A stretch of 11,074 bases of DNA from Pseudomonadota bacterium (lineage in GTDB: Bacteria; Pseudomonadota; Alphaproteobacteria; Acetobacterales; Acetobacteraceae), in contig JAJZFF010000084.1 of NCBI GenBank assembly GCA_021805485.1, positions 1 to 11,074 of the forward strand, given 5' to 3'. Position numbers and translations under genes: made by a program. Of the stretch, positions 1 to 7,686 are shown piece by piece. Numbering within the stretch: position 1 is the stretch's first letter; each line of letters starts with the position of its first letter. Below the pieces are notes generated by a model. It was not told the origin of the DNA. It saw only the letters and a program-made list of their open reading frames with translations, and made no database searches.

Positions 1-284
1 TGGTGACGCTGACGCAGGTGATGGCGACCGAGCTGGCGCCGCGGGGCGTACGGGTGAACGCCCTGGCCCCCGGCCCGGTCGATACGCCGTTGGTGGCCGC
101 GATGCACGACGCAGCGATCCGCGCCGCCTGGGTGCGGGTGACGCCGATGCACCGCTATGCCGCCCCCGAAGAAATCGCCGGAGCGGCTCTGTTCCTGGCC
201 AGTGACGAGGCGAGCTTCATCAGCGGCCACGTGCTGGCGGTGGACGGGGGCTTCTCGGCGGCGGGGCTCAGCGCGCGGGACTGA
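1..284 (+). CDS. Short-chain dehydrogenase/reductase (SDR), C-terminal part only
   Basis: This is the last 93 or so residues of an NAD(P)-dependent SDR oxidoreductase; the reading frame is open to the left window edge. Visible family features are the stretch after the catalytic helix (LTQVMATELAPRGVRVNALA, then PGPVDTPL), which is the usual SDR segment leading into the substrate loop, and the C-terminal block FLASDEASFISGH followed by VLAVDGGF, the classic end of a 3-oxoacyl-ACP reductase-like SDR. The Rossmann glycine motif and the YxxxK catalytic pair lie upstream, outside the window, so substrate and cofactor cannot be judged. The tail after VDGGF is about ten residues (SAAGLSARD). The chemoreceptor gene begins 68 bases downstream on the same strand. 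SDR membership is clear; the specific function is unknown. Confidence 0.92.
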   Translation, partial: VTLTQVMATELAPRGVRVNALAPGPVDTPLVAAMHDAAIRAAWVRVTPMHRYAAPEEIAGAALFLASDEASFISGHVLAVDGGFSAAGLSARD

Positions 285-300
285 CGGCGGGATGGGCGGC

Positions 301-326
301 TTAATGGGACGTTCAGGGCTCGATGA
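301..326 (+). promoter_or_regulatory. Possible flagellar-type (sigma-28-like) promoter for the chemoreceptor
   Basis: TTAA at 301-304 and CTCGATGA at 319-326 resemble the flagellar sigma-28 elements TAAA and GCCGATAA; the second matches 5 of 8 positions and the spacer is 14 instead of 15. The place suits a chemotaxis receptor and would start the mRNA just before the ribosome binding site at 341-345. The match is imperfect and alphaproteobacteria do not all use sigma-28 for such genes, so this is only a suggestion. Confidence 0.18.
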
Positions 327-352
327 TAGATCTTCCGCCCGGAGGTGCCCCG

Positions 353-2332
353 ATGAACCTGCTCGCCCGTATGTCGATCGTGCGTCGCATCTACGCCCTT
401 GTTCTGCTCGGCGCTGCGTCGCTGCTGTTGCTGACGGGGGCCGGTCTCGGCTTTCTGCACGGCAGCATGGTCGATGCCAACCACGCACGGCTGCGCAATC
501 TCGGGCAGGCTGCGGCGTCGATCGCGGCGGACTTCCAGCACCGCGCCCAGAGCGGCGAGATGACGGAGGCGGCGGCGCAGCAGGCGGCGCTCAAGGTCAT
601 CGGCGGTCTGCGCTATGGCGAGAATGACTACATCTGGGTCAATGATTTTTCGCGGACCATTCTGGCCCATCCGAACGCGGCACTGGTCGGCAAGTCCGCG
701 GACGGGATCCGTGACCCGAACGGGATCGCTGTCTTCGTCCGTGCCACGGACATCGCGCGCCAGAGCCACGAGGGTTTCCTGAACTATACCTGGCCGCGGG
801 CTGGGACGAGCCGCCCGGTCGCAAAATCCTCGTTCGTCGTCGCCTTCGAGCCCTGGGGCTGGGTGATCGGCACGGGCGTCTATGTCGACGATATCGACCG
901 GACCTTCTGGAGCCTTACCGGAGAGATCGCGCTCGTCGTCGCGGTGCTGCTCGGCGGCATGATCGCGATCGGCTGGGCGATCGCCCGCAGCTTGCGCCCG
1001 GTGGGCCAGATCACGAAGGCGATCCTCGACCTCGCCGAGGGGCGGCTCGACATCTCCGTGCCGGAGTTGCGTGATGGTTCGGAGATCGGGCGCATGGCGG
1101 AATCGCTCGCGACGCTGCGGGCCAGTGTCGTCCAGCGCGTGAAGCTGGAAGCTGAGCGGGTCGCTGAAGCCACCGCCAAGGAGCGTCGGGCGGCGGCGCT
1201 GGAACAACTGACGGCCGATTTCAACGCCGCGGTCACCGGCAGCCTGAAGGAGGTATCGACCGCCGCGGAGGGGCTGCAGGGGACGGCGCGGTCGATGCAC
1301 GAAGCCGCCGAGAGCACGTCACAACGCGCCGGAGCCGTCCTCACCGCCTCGGAGCAGGCATCCGGCAATGTCGCCATGGTCGCCGCCGCGTCCGAGCAGT
1401 TGCTGGCCACGGTGCAGGAGATCACGCGCCAGGTCGGCCGCGCGACGGAGACGACCCAGGAGGCCGTACGCGAAGCCGCTCGCGCCGGCGATACCGTCAC
1501 CGGCCTCGCCGAGGCGGCCGACGGCATCGGGACGATCGTCAATCTGATCAATGGGATCGCCAGTCAGACCAATCTCCTGGCGCTCAACGCGACCATCGAG
1601 GCCGCCCGCGCGGGCGAGGCCGGCAAGGGCTTCGCCGTCGTCGCCAACGAGGTGAAACAGCTCGCCACCCAGACGGCCCGTGCCACCGGTGAGATCGCGG
1701 AGCGGATCGGCATGATCCAGGCGACCGCGCGTGAGGCTGCGGGGATCATGTCGCAGGTCTGCACCACCATCGCGGCGGTCGAGCAGGCCTCCGGCGCCAT
1801 CGCCCAGACGGTGAATGAGCAGGCGGAAGCGACCCAGTCCATCGCCCGCAGCGCGGCCGAGGTTTCCGCGGGCACGCAGGACGTGACACAGAACATGGTC
1901 GCGGTGAACGAGGCCAGCGGTGCGACCGGTTCCGCGGCCACCCAGGTGCTCCGTTCCGCCGAGGGCCTCACCGGCCAGGCTGGCCGGCTGCGCGGCGAGG
2001 TCGAAGAGTTTCTCGCCGCGATCGGAAAAGCTGGCGAGCGGCGAAGCTTCGAGCGGATCACGTGTGATCTGCCGGTCGAACTCGTCGTCGCCGGCGTGTC
2101 CATGCCCCGCCGCCTCCTCGACCTGTCGCAGGGCGGCGCGGCCGTCGAAGGCGCCATCGACGCGCCGGTCGGCCATCCGGTCCGGCTCCGGTTCGGTGGA
2201 GCGACCTCGATCGAGGGCCGGATCTGCGGCATCGAGGCCGGGCGGAGCCGCATCCAGTTCCGCCTCGATGAGGCAACGGGCCATACCGTCGCCGCCGTGA
2301 TGCAGGGCCTGAGCGTTCGCGCCGCGGCCTGA
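353..2332 (+). CDS. Methyl-accepting chemotaxis protein: Cache sensor, HAMP, signalling domain and C-terminal PilZ
   Basis: A 659-residue membrane chemoreceptor predicted to pass a periplasmic ligand signal to CheA/CheW. ATG 353 is chosen because GGAGG (341-345) sits 7 bases upstream; an in-frame ATG at 323 has no such site. Domains in order: transmembrane helix about 13-35; periplasmic single-Cache (sCache_2-like) sensor about 36-185, with [23 protein letters not shown] and WGWVIGTG; transmembrane helix about 188-212; HAMP about 213-268; a long coiled-coil signalling domain whose hairpin tip near 402-435 has the invariant [18 protein letters not shown] and [11 protein letters not shown]; then a PilZ domain from about 562. 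The PilZ domain keeps both c-di-GMP motifs: RxxxR (R564-R568) and DxSxxG (D590, S592, G595). The protein ends in LSVRAAA, with no NWETF-like CheR/CheB tether. sCache_2 receptors often bind small carboxylates, but the ligand here is unknown. No other che gene is in view, so it looks like an orphan receptor gene. Confidence 0.96.
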   Translation: MNLLARMSIVRRIYALVLLGAASLLLLTGAGLGFLHGSMVDANHARLRNLGQAAASIAADFQHRAQSGEMTEAAAQQAALKVIGGLRYGENDYIWVNDFSRTILAHPNAALVGKSADGIRDPNGIAVFVRATDIARQSHEGFLNYTWPRAGTSRPVAKSSFVVAFEPWGWVIGTGVYVDDIDRTFWSLTGEIALVVAVLLGGMIAIGWAIARSLRPVGQITKAILDLAEGRLDISVPELRDGSEIGRMAESLATLRASVVQRVKLEAERVAEATAKERRAAALEQLTADFNAAVTGSLKEVSTAAEGLQGTARSMHEAAESTSQRAGAVLTASEQASGNVAMVAAASEQLLATVQEITRQVGRATETTQEAVREAARAGDTVTGLAEAADGIGTIVNLINGIASQTNLLALNATIEAARAGEAGKGFAVVANEVKQLATQTARATGEIAERIGMIQATAREAAGIMSQVCTTIAAVEQASGAIAQTVNEQAEATQSIARSAAEVSAGTQDVTQNMVAVNEASGATGSAATQVLRSAEGLTGQAGRLRGEVEEFLAAIGKAGERRSFERITCDLPVELVVAGVSMPRRLLDLSQGGAAVEGAIDAPVGHPVRLRFGGATSIEGRICGIEAGRSRIQFRLDEATGHTVAAVMQGLSVRAAA

Positions 2333-2345
2333 TGCCGCGCGGCGG

Positions 2346-2366
2346 GCGCTGCCCCGGGGGCGTCGC
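2346..2366. terminator. GC-rich hairpin between convergent genes, possible weak terminator
   Basis: The 33-base gap between the chemoreceptor stop and the stop of the opposing acetyltransferase gene holds GCGCTGCCC-CGG-GGGCGTCGC. It can fold into a nine-position stem (seven Watson-Crick pairs, one G-T wobble, one mismatch) with a 3-base loop. Its place suits a shared two-way terminator, but no T-tract follows on either strand, so an intrinsic terminator is not proven. Confidence 0.28.
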
Positions 2367-4951
2367 TACAGGCTCAGCCGCGCTTCCATGACATCCTCCT
2401 CTCCTGGCGCGCGCCGGACCGTGAAGCCGAGATGGCGGACGAAGGCGAGCATCGGCGCGTTGTCGGCGAGGACCTGGCCGATGATCTCGGTGATGCCCTG
2501 GCTGCGTGCCCAGGCGAAGAGACGCTGCATCAGGCGCCCCGCAAGGCCGCGGCCCTTCATGTCCGGCTGGACGATGACGGCGAATTCCGCCTCGGTCTCG
2601 TTGATCTCGCGCACGAGGCGCGCCACCCCCACCGTCTCCCCGGCAGCCTCGCGCACGGCGACGAAGGCCATCTCCCGCTCGTAGTCAACCTGGGTCAGGC
2701 GCGCCATCATCTCGGCCGAGAGCTCGCGCATCGGCGAGAAGAAGCGGTAACGGACATCCTCCGGCTCCAGCCGCTTGAAGAAGGCGCCGTGCGCTTCCGC
2801 ATCTTCGGGACGGATCGGGCGGATCAGCAGCGTCTCGCCACCCCCGCTCCAATGCTCCGCGAGCTCGGCCGGGTAGGGCGGAATGGCGAGATAGCCACGC
2901 TCGCCCGCGGCGCGCAATTCAATCGTCGCGTCGCCAGCCAGCACGCCGTCCGTGTCGACGAACAGCGGGTCGATCGACAGGTCGGCGATCTCCGGGAAAT
3001 CGACGATGAGCTGGCTGACCCGCACCAGGGTTTCGGCGACCGCCCCGGCGTTTGCCGCCGGCGCATCGTTGCGGGCGGCGAGCAGGCGCGCGACGCGGGT
3101 GCGGCCCATCAGCGCATGAGCGAGAGACAGGTTGAGGGGCGGCAGGTCGATCGCCAGCTCCGGCATGACCTCGCCGGCGCTGCCGCCGAACCCGAAGCCG
3201 ATCGCCGGCCCGAACATGGCGTCCTCCTGGACGCGGATCTGAACCTGATAGGCCCGTCCGACCTGGCGCTGCACGATCAGCCCGTTCGTGCCTTCGCCGG
3301 CAAGGCCCGCCGCCGCTGCCGCCACCGACGCCGCGTCACGCAGGCTGAGACGGACCTGCCCTGGCCCGCTTCGCGTCGCCCGCCGAAGTTTGAGCACGAC
3401 TGGGTAGCCGAGCATCGAGGCCGCCACCGGTGCATCCTCGGCGGCCAGCACCGCCCGCGTTGGCACGATCGGCACCCCATAGGCGGCCAGCACGGCCATC
3501 GCTTCGTCCTGGAGCAGCGAGCGGCGTCCGGCAGCGCGGGCCTGCGCGAACAGGGCGGCGACCTGGGCGTGGTCCGGGGTGATCTGCAGGACCGAGCGCG
3601 GCGGCAATTCGCGCGCGGCGGCGCGGTTGCGGCGGTGCTGGACCAGATGGACGAACCCGGCCACCGCCTGTTCCGGCGCCGCGAACACGGCGATGCCAGC
3701 CTCGGCAAGCCGTTGGCGATGGGCCGCGCCGGTGGTCTCCCCCATGGCGCAGACCAGCAGCGGCACCTTGATGGTCTGTGCGGCCGCGGCCAGCGCCGCG
3801 ATCCCGGCGTCATCGCTCGGCCCGGTCGGCGCGTGCACGGCCAGCACGCCGTCGACCCCGGGCCCGGCGGCGAGGATGGCGGCCGCCTCAGAGAGACGCG
3901 TCGGCGCCTCGAGGCCGACATAGACCGGCCCGCCCGCCTGCCCGCCGCTGAATTCCGCCGGCAACGCCAGATGGAGCGCGCCGCGCACCGCCGCATCCGG
4001 CTCGGCCAGGGTCAACCCGCTGCGAAGCGCGGCGTCGGCCGCCATGTGCCCGGGACCGATCGCATTGGTCACGATGGCGAGCCGCTCGCCGCGTACCGGA
4101 CGGGCGCGGGTCAAGGTCTCGGCCGCCGCGAGCAGATCCTCAAAGCCGGAGACCGGCAGGATGCCGGCCCGGCGCAGCGCGGCGTCCACCGTGGCCTCCG
4201 CGCGGCCGGAGGGATCCGCCAGGCGTCCGCCTTCGCGCAGCGCCACCACCGGCCGGAGGCGTGCTGCGGCGCGCGCGGCCGAGAGGAAGGCGCGGCGGTT
4301 CCGGATGCGCCGGATGTCCAGAAGGATCAACGACGTGCCTGGATCGCGCGCGAGCCAATCCAGGGTCAGGCCGAAGCCGATATTGGCATTGCCACCGATG
4401 CCGACGATGTGGCTGAAGCCGATGCCGTTCGGCTCGGCCCAGTCCAGCACCGCGCGGGCCAGCGCCGCCGATTGGGCTGCGAGTGCCACCCGCCCTGGAC
4501 GCGGCGCGAGATGGGACTGGGTCGCGTTGAGCCCGATCTCCGGCACCGCGATGCCGAAGGAGCCCGGCCCGAGCACGCGAACCCCGGCGGCGCGGGCGGC
4601 TTCAGCCAGCCCCGTCACCACACCCGGGACGATGGTGGCGAAGGTGCCGCGCCCACCGAGCTCCGCAAGGGCGGGGGCGATCTCGTCCGGGGCGAGCGCC
4701 ACGATGGCGAGGTCCGCCGGTCCCGGCAGGGCGGCGAGAGTGGGGAAGGCTTGCCGCCCGCAATAGCTCGGCGCTGGACCCACAGGCCAGATCGGGCCGG
4801 CAAAGGTGCCGGCGGCGAGATTGGCCAGGATCCGGTGCCCGACCGGCGTTTCCGGCCCGAGCACCGCGATCGAGCGAGGCCGGAACAGGCGTTCGGCCGA
4901 GAAGCGCTGTGCCTGGGGATGCCGCACCATGACCATGATGCAGTGCAACAT
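2366..4951 (-). CDS. pat: Pat/YfiQ-type protein lysine acetyltransferase (ADP-forming acyl-CoA synthetase-like + GNAT)
   Basis: An 861-residue protein, close to the ~886 of E. coli YfiQ (PatZ), with the same layout: CoA-binding Rossmann domain about 20-110 (ERLFRPRSIAVLG), succinyl-CoA-ligase-like domains, ATP-grasp about 480-690, and a GNAT acetyltransferase about 706-855. The GNAT part has LLIRPIRPEDA, VDYEREMAFVAV, the acetyl-CoA loop DMKGRGLAG (797-805) and DNAPMLAFVRHLGF, all close to YfiQ/Pat. Family members transfer acetyl from acetyl-CoA to lysines of metabolic enzymes, classically inactivating acetyl-CoA synthetase. The ligase half seems inactive: the segment near 240-262 (LADPSGRAEATVDAALRRAG) lacks the S-H-T-G-A-type phosphohistidine. 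The start is uncertain: ATG 4951 is chosen, but TTG 4975 and ATG 4936 or 4930 are in frame and none has a clear ribosome binding site; similarity starts only near residue 17. It runs convergent to the chemoreceptor and divergent from the aminotransferase. No acs gene is in view. Confidence 0.92.
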   Translation of the reverse strand: MLHCIMVMVRHPQAQRFSAERLFRPRSIAVLGPETPVGHRILANLAAGTFAGPIWPVGPAPSYCGRQAFPTLAALPGPADLAIVALAPDEIAPALAELGGRGTFATIVPGVVTGLAEAARAAGVRVLGPGSFGIAVPEIGLNATQSHLAPRPGRVALAAQSAALARAVLDWAEPNGIGFSHIVGIGGNANIGFGLTLDWLARDPGTSLILLDIRRIRNRRAFLSAARAAARLRPVVALREGGRLADPSGRAEATVDAALRRAGILPVSGFEDLLAAAETLTRARPVRGERLAIVTNAIGPGHMAADAALRSGLTLAEPDAAVRGALHLALPAEFSGGQAGGPVYVGLEAPTRLSEAAAILAAGPGVDGVLAVHAPTGPSDDAGIAALAAAAQTIKVPLLVCAMGETTGAAHRQRLAEAGIAVFAAPEQAVAGFVHLVQHRRNRAAARELPPRSVLQITPDHAQVAALFAQARAAGRRSLLQDEAMAVLAAYGVPIVPTRAVLAAEDAPVAASMLGYPVVLKLRRATRSGPGQVRLSLRDAASVAAAAAGLAGEGTNGLIVQRQVGRAYQVQIRVQEDAMFGPAIGFGFGGSAGEVMPELAIDLPPLNLSLAHALMGRTRVARLLAARNDAPAANAGAVAETLVRVSQLIVDFPEIADLSIDPLFVDTDGVLAGDATIELRAAGERGYLAIPPYPAELAEHWSGGGETLLIRPIRPEDAEAHGAFFKRLEPEDVRYRFFSPMRELSAEMMARLTQVDYEREMAFVAVREAAGETVGVARLVREINETEAEFAVIVQPDMKGRGLAGRLMQRLFAWARSQGITEIIGQVLADNAPMLAFVRHLGFTVRRAPGEEDVMEARLSL

Positions 4952-5025
4952 AGGATGCCGCACGCGTCGCGCCAACCATCATCACCAACGGAGCTGGGCA
5001 TCGGGGCCTCTCTGGCGCCGCGGGA

Positions 5026-5053
5026 TTGTGACCGCGGGCCAGTGTGCTATCCC
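5026..5053 (+). promoter_or_regulatory. Candidate promoter for the aminotransferase gene
   Basis: TTGTGA (5026-5031, 4 of 6 to the -35 consensus) lies 16 bases before TATCCC (5048-5053), which carries an extended -10 (TG then C before TAT). Transcription would begin near 5060, about 50 bases before the GTG start. The -35 lies between two copies of CCGCGGG (5018-5024 and 5032-5038). The -10 is a poor match in its last three bases, so confidence is modest. Confidence 0.33.
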
Positions 5054-5067
5054 AAGGGACGAGTGGG

Positions 5068-5082
5068 GCGCCTGTCAGGCGC
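5068..5082. repeat. 15-bp palindrome in the leader of the aminotransferase gene
   Basis: GCGCCTG-T-CAGGCGC is a perfect inverted repeat with 7-bp arms and a one-base centre, just downstream of the candidate promoter and about 28 bases before the start codon. It could be a site for a dimeric regulator or, in RNA, a 5-bp stem with a TGTCA loop. No particular regulator family is indicated. Confidence 0.4.
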
Positions 5083-5110
5083 GGGACAGCGAGCGGACGG
5101 GGAAACGGAC

Positions 5111-6304
5111 GTGGCAGAAACGCATATGGGGCCGATCCGCGGGCGGCATCTCTTCGCCGGTCCGGGGCCGACCAATATCCCCGATAGCGTGCTGCACGCC
5201 GTCGCCCATGCCACGGTCGATTTCAACGCCCCGGACTTCCTCGCCACTTTCCGAGCCGGCGTCGCGGGGCTGAAGCGCATTTTGCGGACCAGCCATGAGG
5301 TGTTCCTCTACACCGCCTCCGGCCACGGCGCCTGGGAAGCGACGCTGCAGAACCTGCTCTCGCCGGGCGACGCGATTCTGATGATCGAAAGCGGCTATTT
5401 CTCCGAGACCTGGGCGCTCATGGCGGGCAAGCTGGGGCTCGAAGTGCGAACCCTGCCGGCGGATTGGCGGCGCGGCGCGGAGATCGCCGCTCTTGCGCGC
5501 ACCCTGGCCGAGGATCGCGCGCACCGCATCCGCGCCGTCTGCGTCGTGCACAACGAAACGGCCACCGGCCTCGCCCTGTCGCTGCCCGAGATCCGCGCCG
5601 CGCTCGATGGCGCCGGCCATCCCGCCCTGCTCCTCGCCGACACCATTTCCTCCCTCGGCTGCTTCGACGTGCGCATGGATGAATGGGGCATCGATGCCAT
5701 CGTCGGCGGGTCGCAGAAGGGCCTGATGCTGCCCACCGGCTTCAGCTTCACGGCGGCTGGGCCGAAGGCGATGGCGGCGCACGGAACGGCGCGGCTGGCG
5801 CGGCACTATTTCGACTGGTCGGCGATGCTGAACCGGCCGCATCGCAGCTTCGTCGGCACCGTGCCGGTGACGCTGTTCTACGGCCTGCAGGAATCGGTGC
5901 GGCTGATCGAGGAGGAAGGGCTGGAGGCGGTATTCGCCCGCCATGCCCGCCTCGCCGAGGGCGTGCGGCGGGCGGTGCGGGTGTGGAGCGGCAATCAGGG
6001 CCCGGAGATTTTCTGCACCGACCCGGCGCGCTATTCGAATTCCGTCACCGCCGTTCTGATGCCGGAGGGCCACGACGCCGACGCGGTGCGGGCGATCGCG
6101 CGCGGGCGCTTCAACGTCGCCCTCGGCGGCGGGCTCGGTCGGCTGGAGCGCAAAGTGTTTCGGATCGGCCATCTCGGCGACCTCAACGAGACGATGGTGC
6201 TGGGCGCGCTCGGAGCGGTGGAGATGAGCCTGACGCTGGCTGGCGTGCCGCACGGCGCCGGCGGGGTGGCGGCGGCGATGGCCTGGTTCACCGCCGCGGC
6301 GTGA
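5111..6304 (+). CDS. Serine-glyoxylate aminotransferase family protein (class V, PLP-dependent)
   Basis: A 397-residue cytoplasmic enzyme of fold type I, class V (SgaA/AGXT group). Such enzymes move an amino group from serine or alanine to glyoxylate, giving hydroxypyruvate or pyruvate plus glycine, in the serine cycle or glyoxylate clearance. GTG 5111 is chosen: it follows a GGGGA-like site (5099-5103) at 7 bases, while ATG 5126 has none; the frame stays open far upstream, but only opposite the acetyltransferase gene. Seen: AGPGPTNIPDSVL at the N-terminus, TASGHGAWE, PLP-contacting D177 in ADTISSLG, Schiff-base K203 in GGSQKGLMLPTG, GTVPVTLFYGLQE, and the C-terminal FRIGHLGDLNE with LAGVPHGAGGV, which is very SgaA-like. 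Odd point: the N-terminal segment that I recall as DHRSPDF in typical SgaA reads DFNAPDF here, so amino-donor preference may differ. No hydroxypyruvate reductase or glycerate kinase gene is in the window, hence no symbol is given. Confidence 0.93.
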   Translation: MAETHMGPIRGRHLFAGPGPTNIPDSVLHAVAHATVDFNAPDFLATFRAGVAGLKRILRTSHEVFLYTASGHGAWEATLQNLLSPGDAILMIESGYFSETWALMAGKLGLEVRTLPADWRRGAEIAALARTLAEDRAHRIRAVCVVHNETATGLALSLPEIRAALDGAGHPALLLADTISSLGCFDVRMDEWGIDAIVGGSQKGLMLPTGFSFTAAGPKAMAAHGTARLARHYFDWSAMLNRPHRSFVGTVPVTLFYGLQESVRLIEEEGLEAVFARHARLAEGVRRAVRVWSGNQGPEIFCTDPARYSNSVTAVLMPEGHDADAVRAIARGRFNVALGGGLGRLERKVFRIGHLGDLNETMVLGALGAVEMSLTLAGVPHGAGGVAAAMAWFTAAA

Positions 6305-7583
6305 CACGGGGGCGGAAGGTCAGCACCAGCGCCAGGGTCAGCGCCGCGGCGGCGGCCAGGTAATAGGCCGGGATGAAGCGGCTGCCGGTGGCCTCGCGCA
6401 GCGCTGTGACGGTCAGCGGGGCCAGCCCGCCGAAGATCGCGACGGAGAAATTATAGGCCACCGCCATGCCGGTCGAGCGCAGCGCGGTGGGGAAGCTCTG
6501 GGCCATCAAACCCGGGATCGGCGCGGCGATGCCGGTGCCGAGCAGGCTCGCCACCATCTGCACGGCGAACAGATTGCCCGCGGAGGGGTGCGCGACGACG
6601 AAGGCGAACAGCGGATAGGCCATCAGGCCCGAAACCGCCACCGCCGGCACGAAGACGCGATAGGCGCCGACGCGGTCGGCCAGCTTCCCCATCAGCGGGT
6701 TGAGCACGATGTTGATCGCGCCCAGGATCGCGGCGTTGCCGAGCGGGGTCGAGAGCGGCAGGTGCAGCGTCTGCACGACATAGACGGGCAGATAAGTGTT
6801 CCAGAGATAGACCCCCGCGGTGCCGGCGACGACGGTGCCGATGGCGAACACGACGGCCGGAAGATGCGCCCCGGCCAGGCTCGAGACCGCCGGCCGGCGC
6901 GTCGGCGGCGCGCGCAGGATGGCGGTGAATTCCGGCGATTCGGCCACCCGGCGGCGGATATAGAAGCCGATCGGCCCGACCAGCCCGCCGAGCAGGAACG
7001 GCACCCGCCAGCCCCATAGCGCCAGGCTCTCCTTCGACAGGCTCGTCGTCAGCACGAAGCCGAACCCCGCCGCCAGCGTCAGGGCGAAGGACTGCGCGCA
7101 CATCTGGAAGGCGCCGTAGAACAGCTTCTTTCCCGGCGGGGCGTATTCGACCAGCATCGCCGTCGAGGAGGCGAACTCGCCGCCCACGGAAAGCCCCTGG
7201 AGGATACGCGCGCCGAGCACGATCAGGGGCGCCGCGATGCCGATGCTGGCATAGGAGGGGGTCAGGCCGAGAATGACCGTGCCCGCGGCCATGAGCAGGA
7301 TGAGCAGGCTGAGCGCCGCACGCCGCCCGGCGCGGTCGGCGTAAAGGCCGAGCAGGATGCCGCCGAAGGGGCGGACGACGAAGCCGACGCCGAAGGTGGC
7401 GTAGGTCAGCATCAGCGAGACGGCGCGGTCCCCGGCCGGGAAGAACACGCCGCTGATGATCGCGGCGAAGAAGCCGTAGATCAGGAAGTCGAACCATTCG
7501 AGCCCGTTGCCGATGGTCGAGGCGACGATGGCGCGGCGGATCTCGGGCGCGCTGAGGCGGATCGTGGGGGCTTCGGCGTCCAT
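6288..7583 (-). CDS. MFS transporter, metabolite:H+ symporter (MHS) family
   Basis: A 431-residue inner-membrane permease, the usual length for the family, with about 12 hydrophobic helices. ATG 7583 is chosen because GGAGGA lies about 10 bases upstream and the family N-terminus follows directly; a GTG at 7640 has no ribosome binding site. Family marks: GNGLEWFDFLIYG in helix 1 (E29, D32), the loop 2-3 motif GLYADRAGRR (79-88), and RILQGLSVGGEFASS (126-140), all typical of MHS proteins such as ProP, ShiA, KgtP and citrate permeases. These take up osmolytes or organic acids with protons; the substrate cannot be read from the sequence. Its stop codon lies inside the aminotransferase gene, giving a 17-bp tail-to-tail overlap. 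It is divergent from the phosphate transporter gene, with 103 bases between the starts. It is not co-transcribed with the aminotransferase, so a shared substrate is only a guess. Confidence 0.94.
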   Translation of the reverse strand: MDAEAPTIRLSAPEIRRAIVASTIGNGLEWFDFLIYGFFAAIISGVFFPAGDRAVSLMLTYATFGVGFVVRPFGGILLGLYADRAGRRAALSLLILLMAAGTVILGLTPSYASIGIAAPLIVLGARILQGLSVGGEFASSTAMLVEYAPPGKKLFYGAFQMCAQSFALTLAAGFGFVLTTSLSKESLALWGWRVPFLLGGLVGPIGFYIRRRVAESPEFTAILRAPPTRRPAVSSLAGAHLPAVVFAIGTVVAGTAGVYLWNTYLPVYVVQTLHLPLSTPLGNAAILGAINIVLNPLMGKLADRVGAYRVFVPAVAVSGLMAYPLFAFVVAHPSAGNLFAVQMVASLLGTGIAAPIPGLMAQSFPTALRSTGMAVAYNFSVAIFGGLAPLTVTALREATGSRFIPAYYLAAAAALTLALVLTFRPRVTPRR

Positions 7584-7635
7584 CCTGGCGCGTTCCTCCG
7601 CTCTGCGGCCGGCGCAAGGCTGCCCGTCGCCCGGT

Positions 7636-7659
7636 GTCACGTAAAGAGGCTATCGTGAC
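7636..7659. promoter_or_regulatory. Inverted repeat in the divergent gap, possible operator
   Basis: GTCACG (7636-7641) and CGTGAC (7654-7659) form a perfect 6-bp inverted repeat with a 12-base spacer, midway in the 103-bp gap between the MFS gene and the phosphate transporter gene. TATCGT (7651-7656, 4 of 6 to the -10 consensus for the rightward gene) overlaps the right arm, so a bound protein could block that promoter. It is not a Pho box: no direct repeats at 11-bp spacing are seen. Confidence 0.3.
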
Positions 7660-7686
7660 GGTTTGGCGACCATGCGCGGAGAACGG

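Noticed and set aside
155..1300. A 381-codon open frame on the - strand opposite the SDR and chemoreceptor genes
   Set aside because: It has no recognisable motif and its composition is that of a reverse-strand shadow of coding DNA; the + strand genes have clear domains.
2432..5110. A very long open frame on the + strand running from inside the acetyltransferase region into the aminotransferase
   Set aside because: It lies antisense to the well-supported acetyltransferase gene, its translation is low-complexity and rich in Arg, His and Gly with no domain, and it stays open only because stop codons are rare in GC-rich DNA. The aminotransferase itself begins at 5111.
5111..7583. A metabolic operon joining the aminotransferase and the MFS transporter
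   Set aside because: The genes are convergent and overlap at their 3' ends, so they cannot share a transcript.
7634..7660. Pho box (PhoB site) before the phosphate transporter gene
   Set aside because: The two partial matches (GTGTCAC and CTATCGT) are spaced by 16 bp instead of 11, and each fits only 5 of 7 positions.
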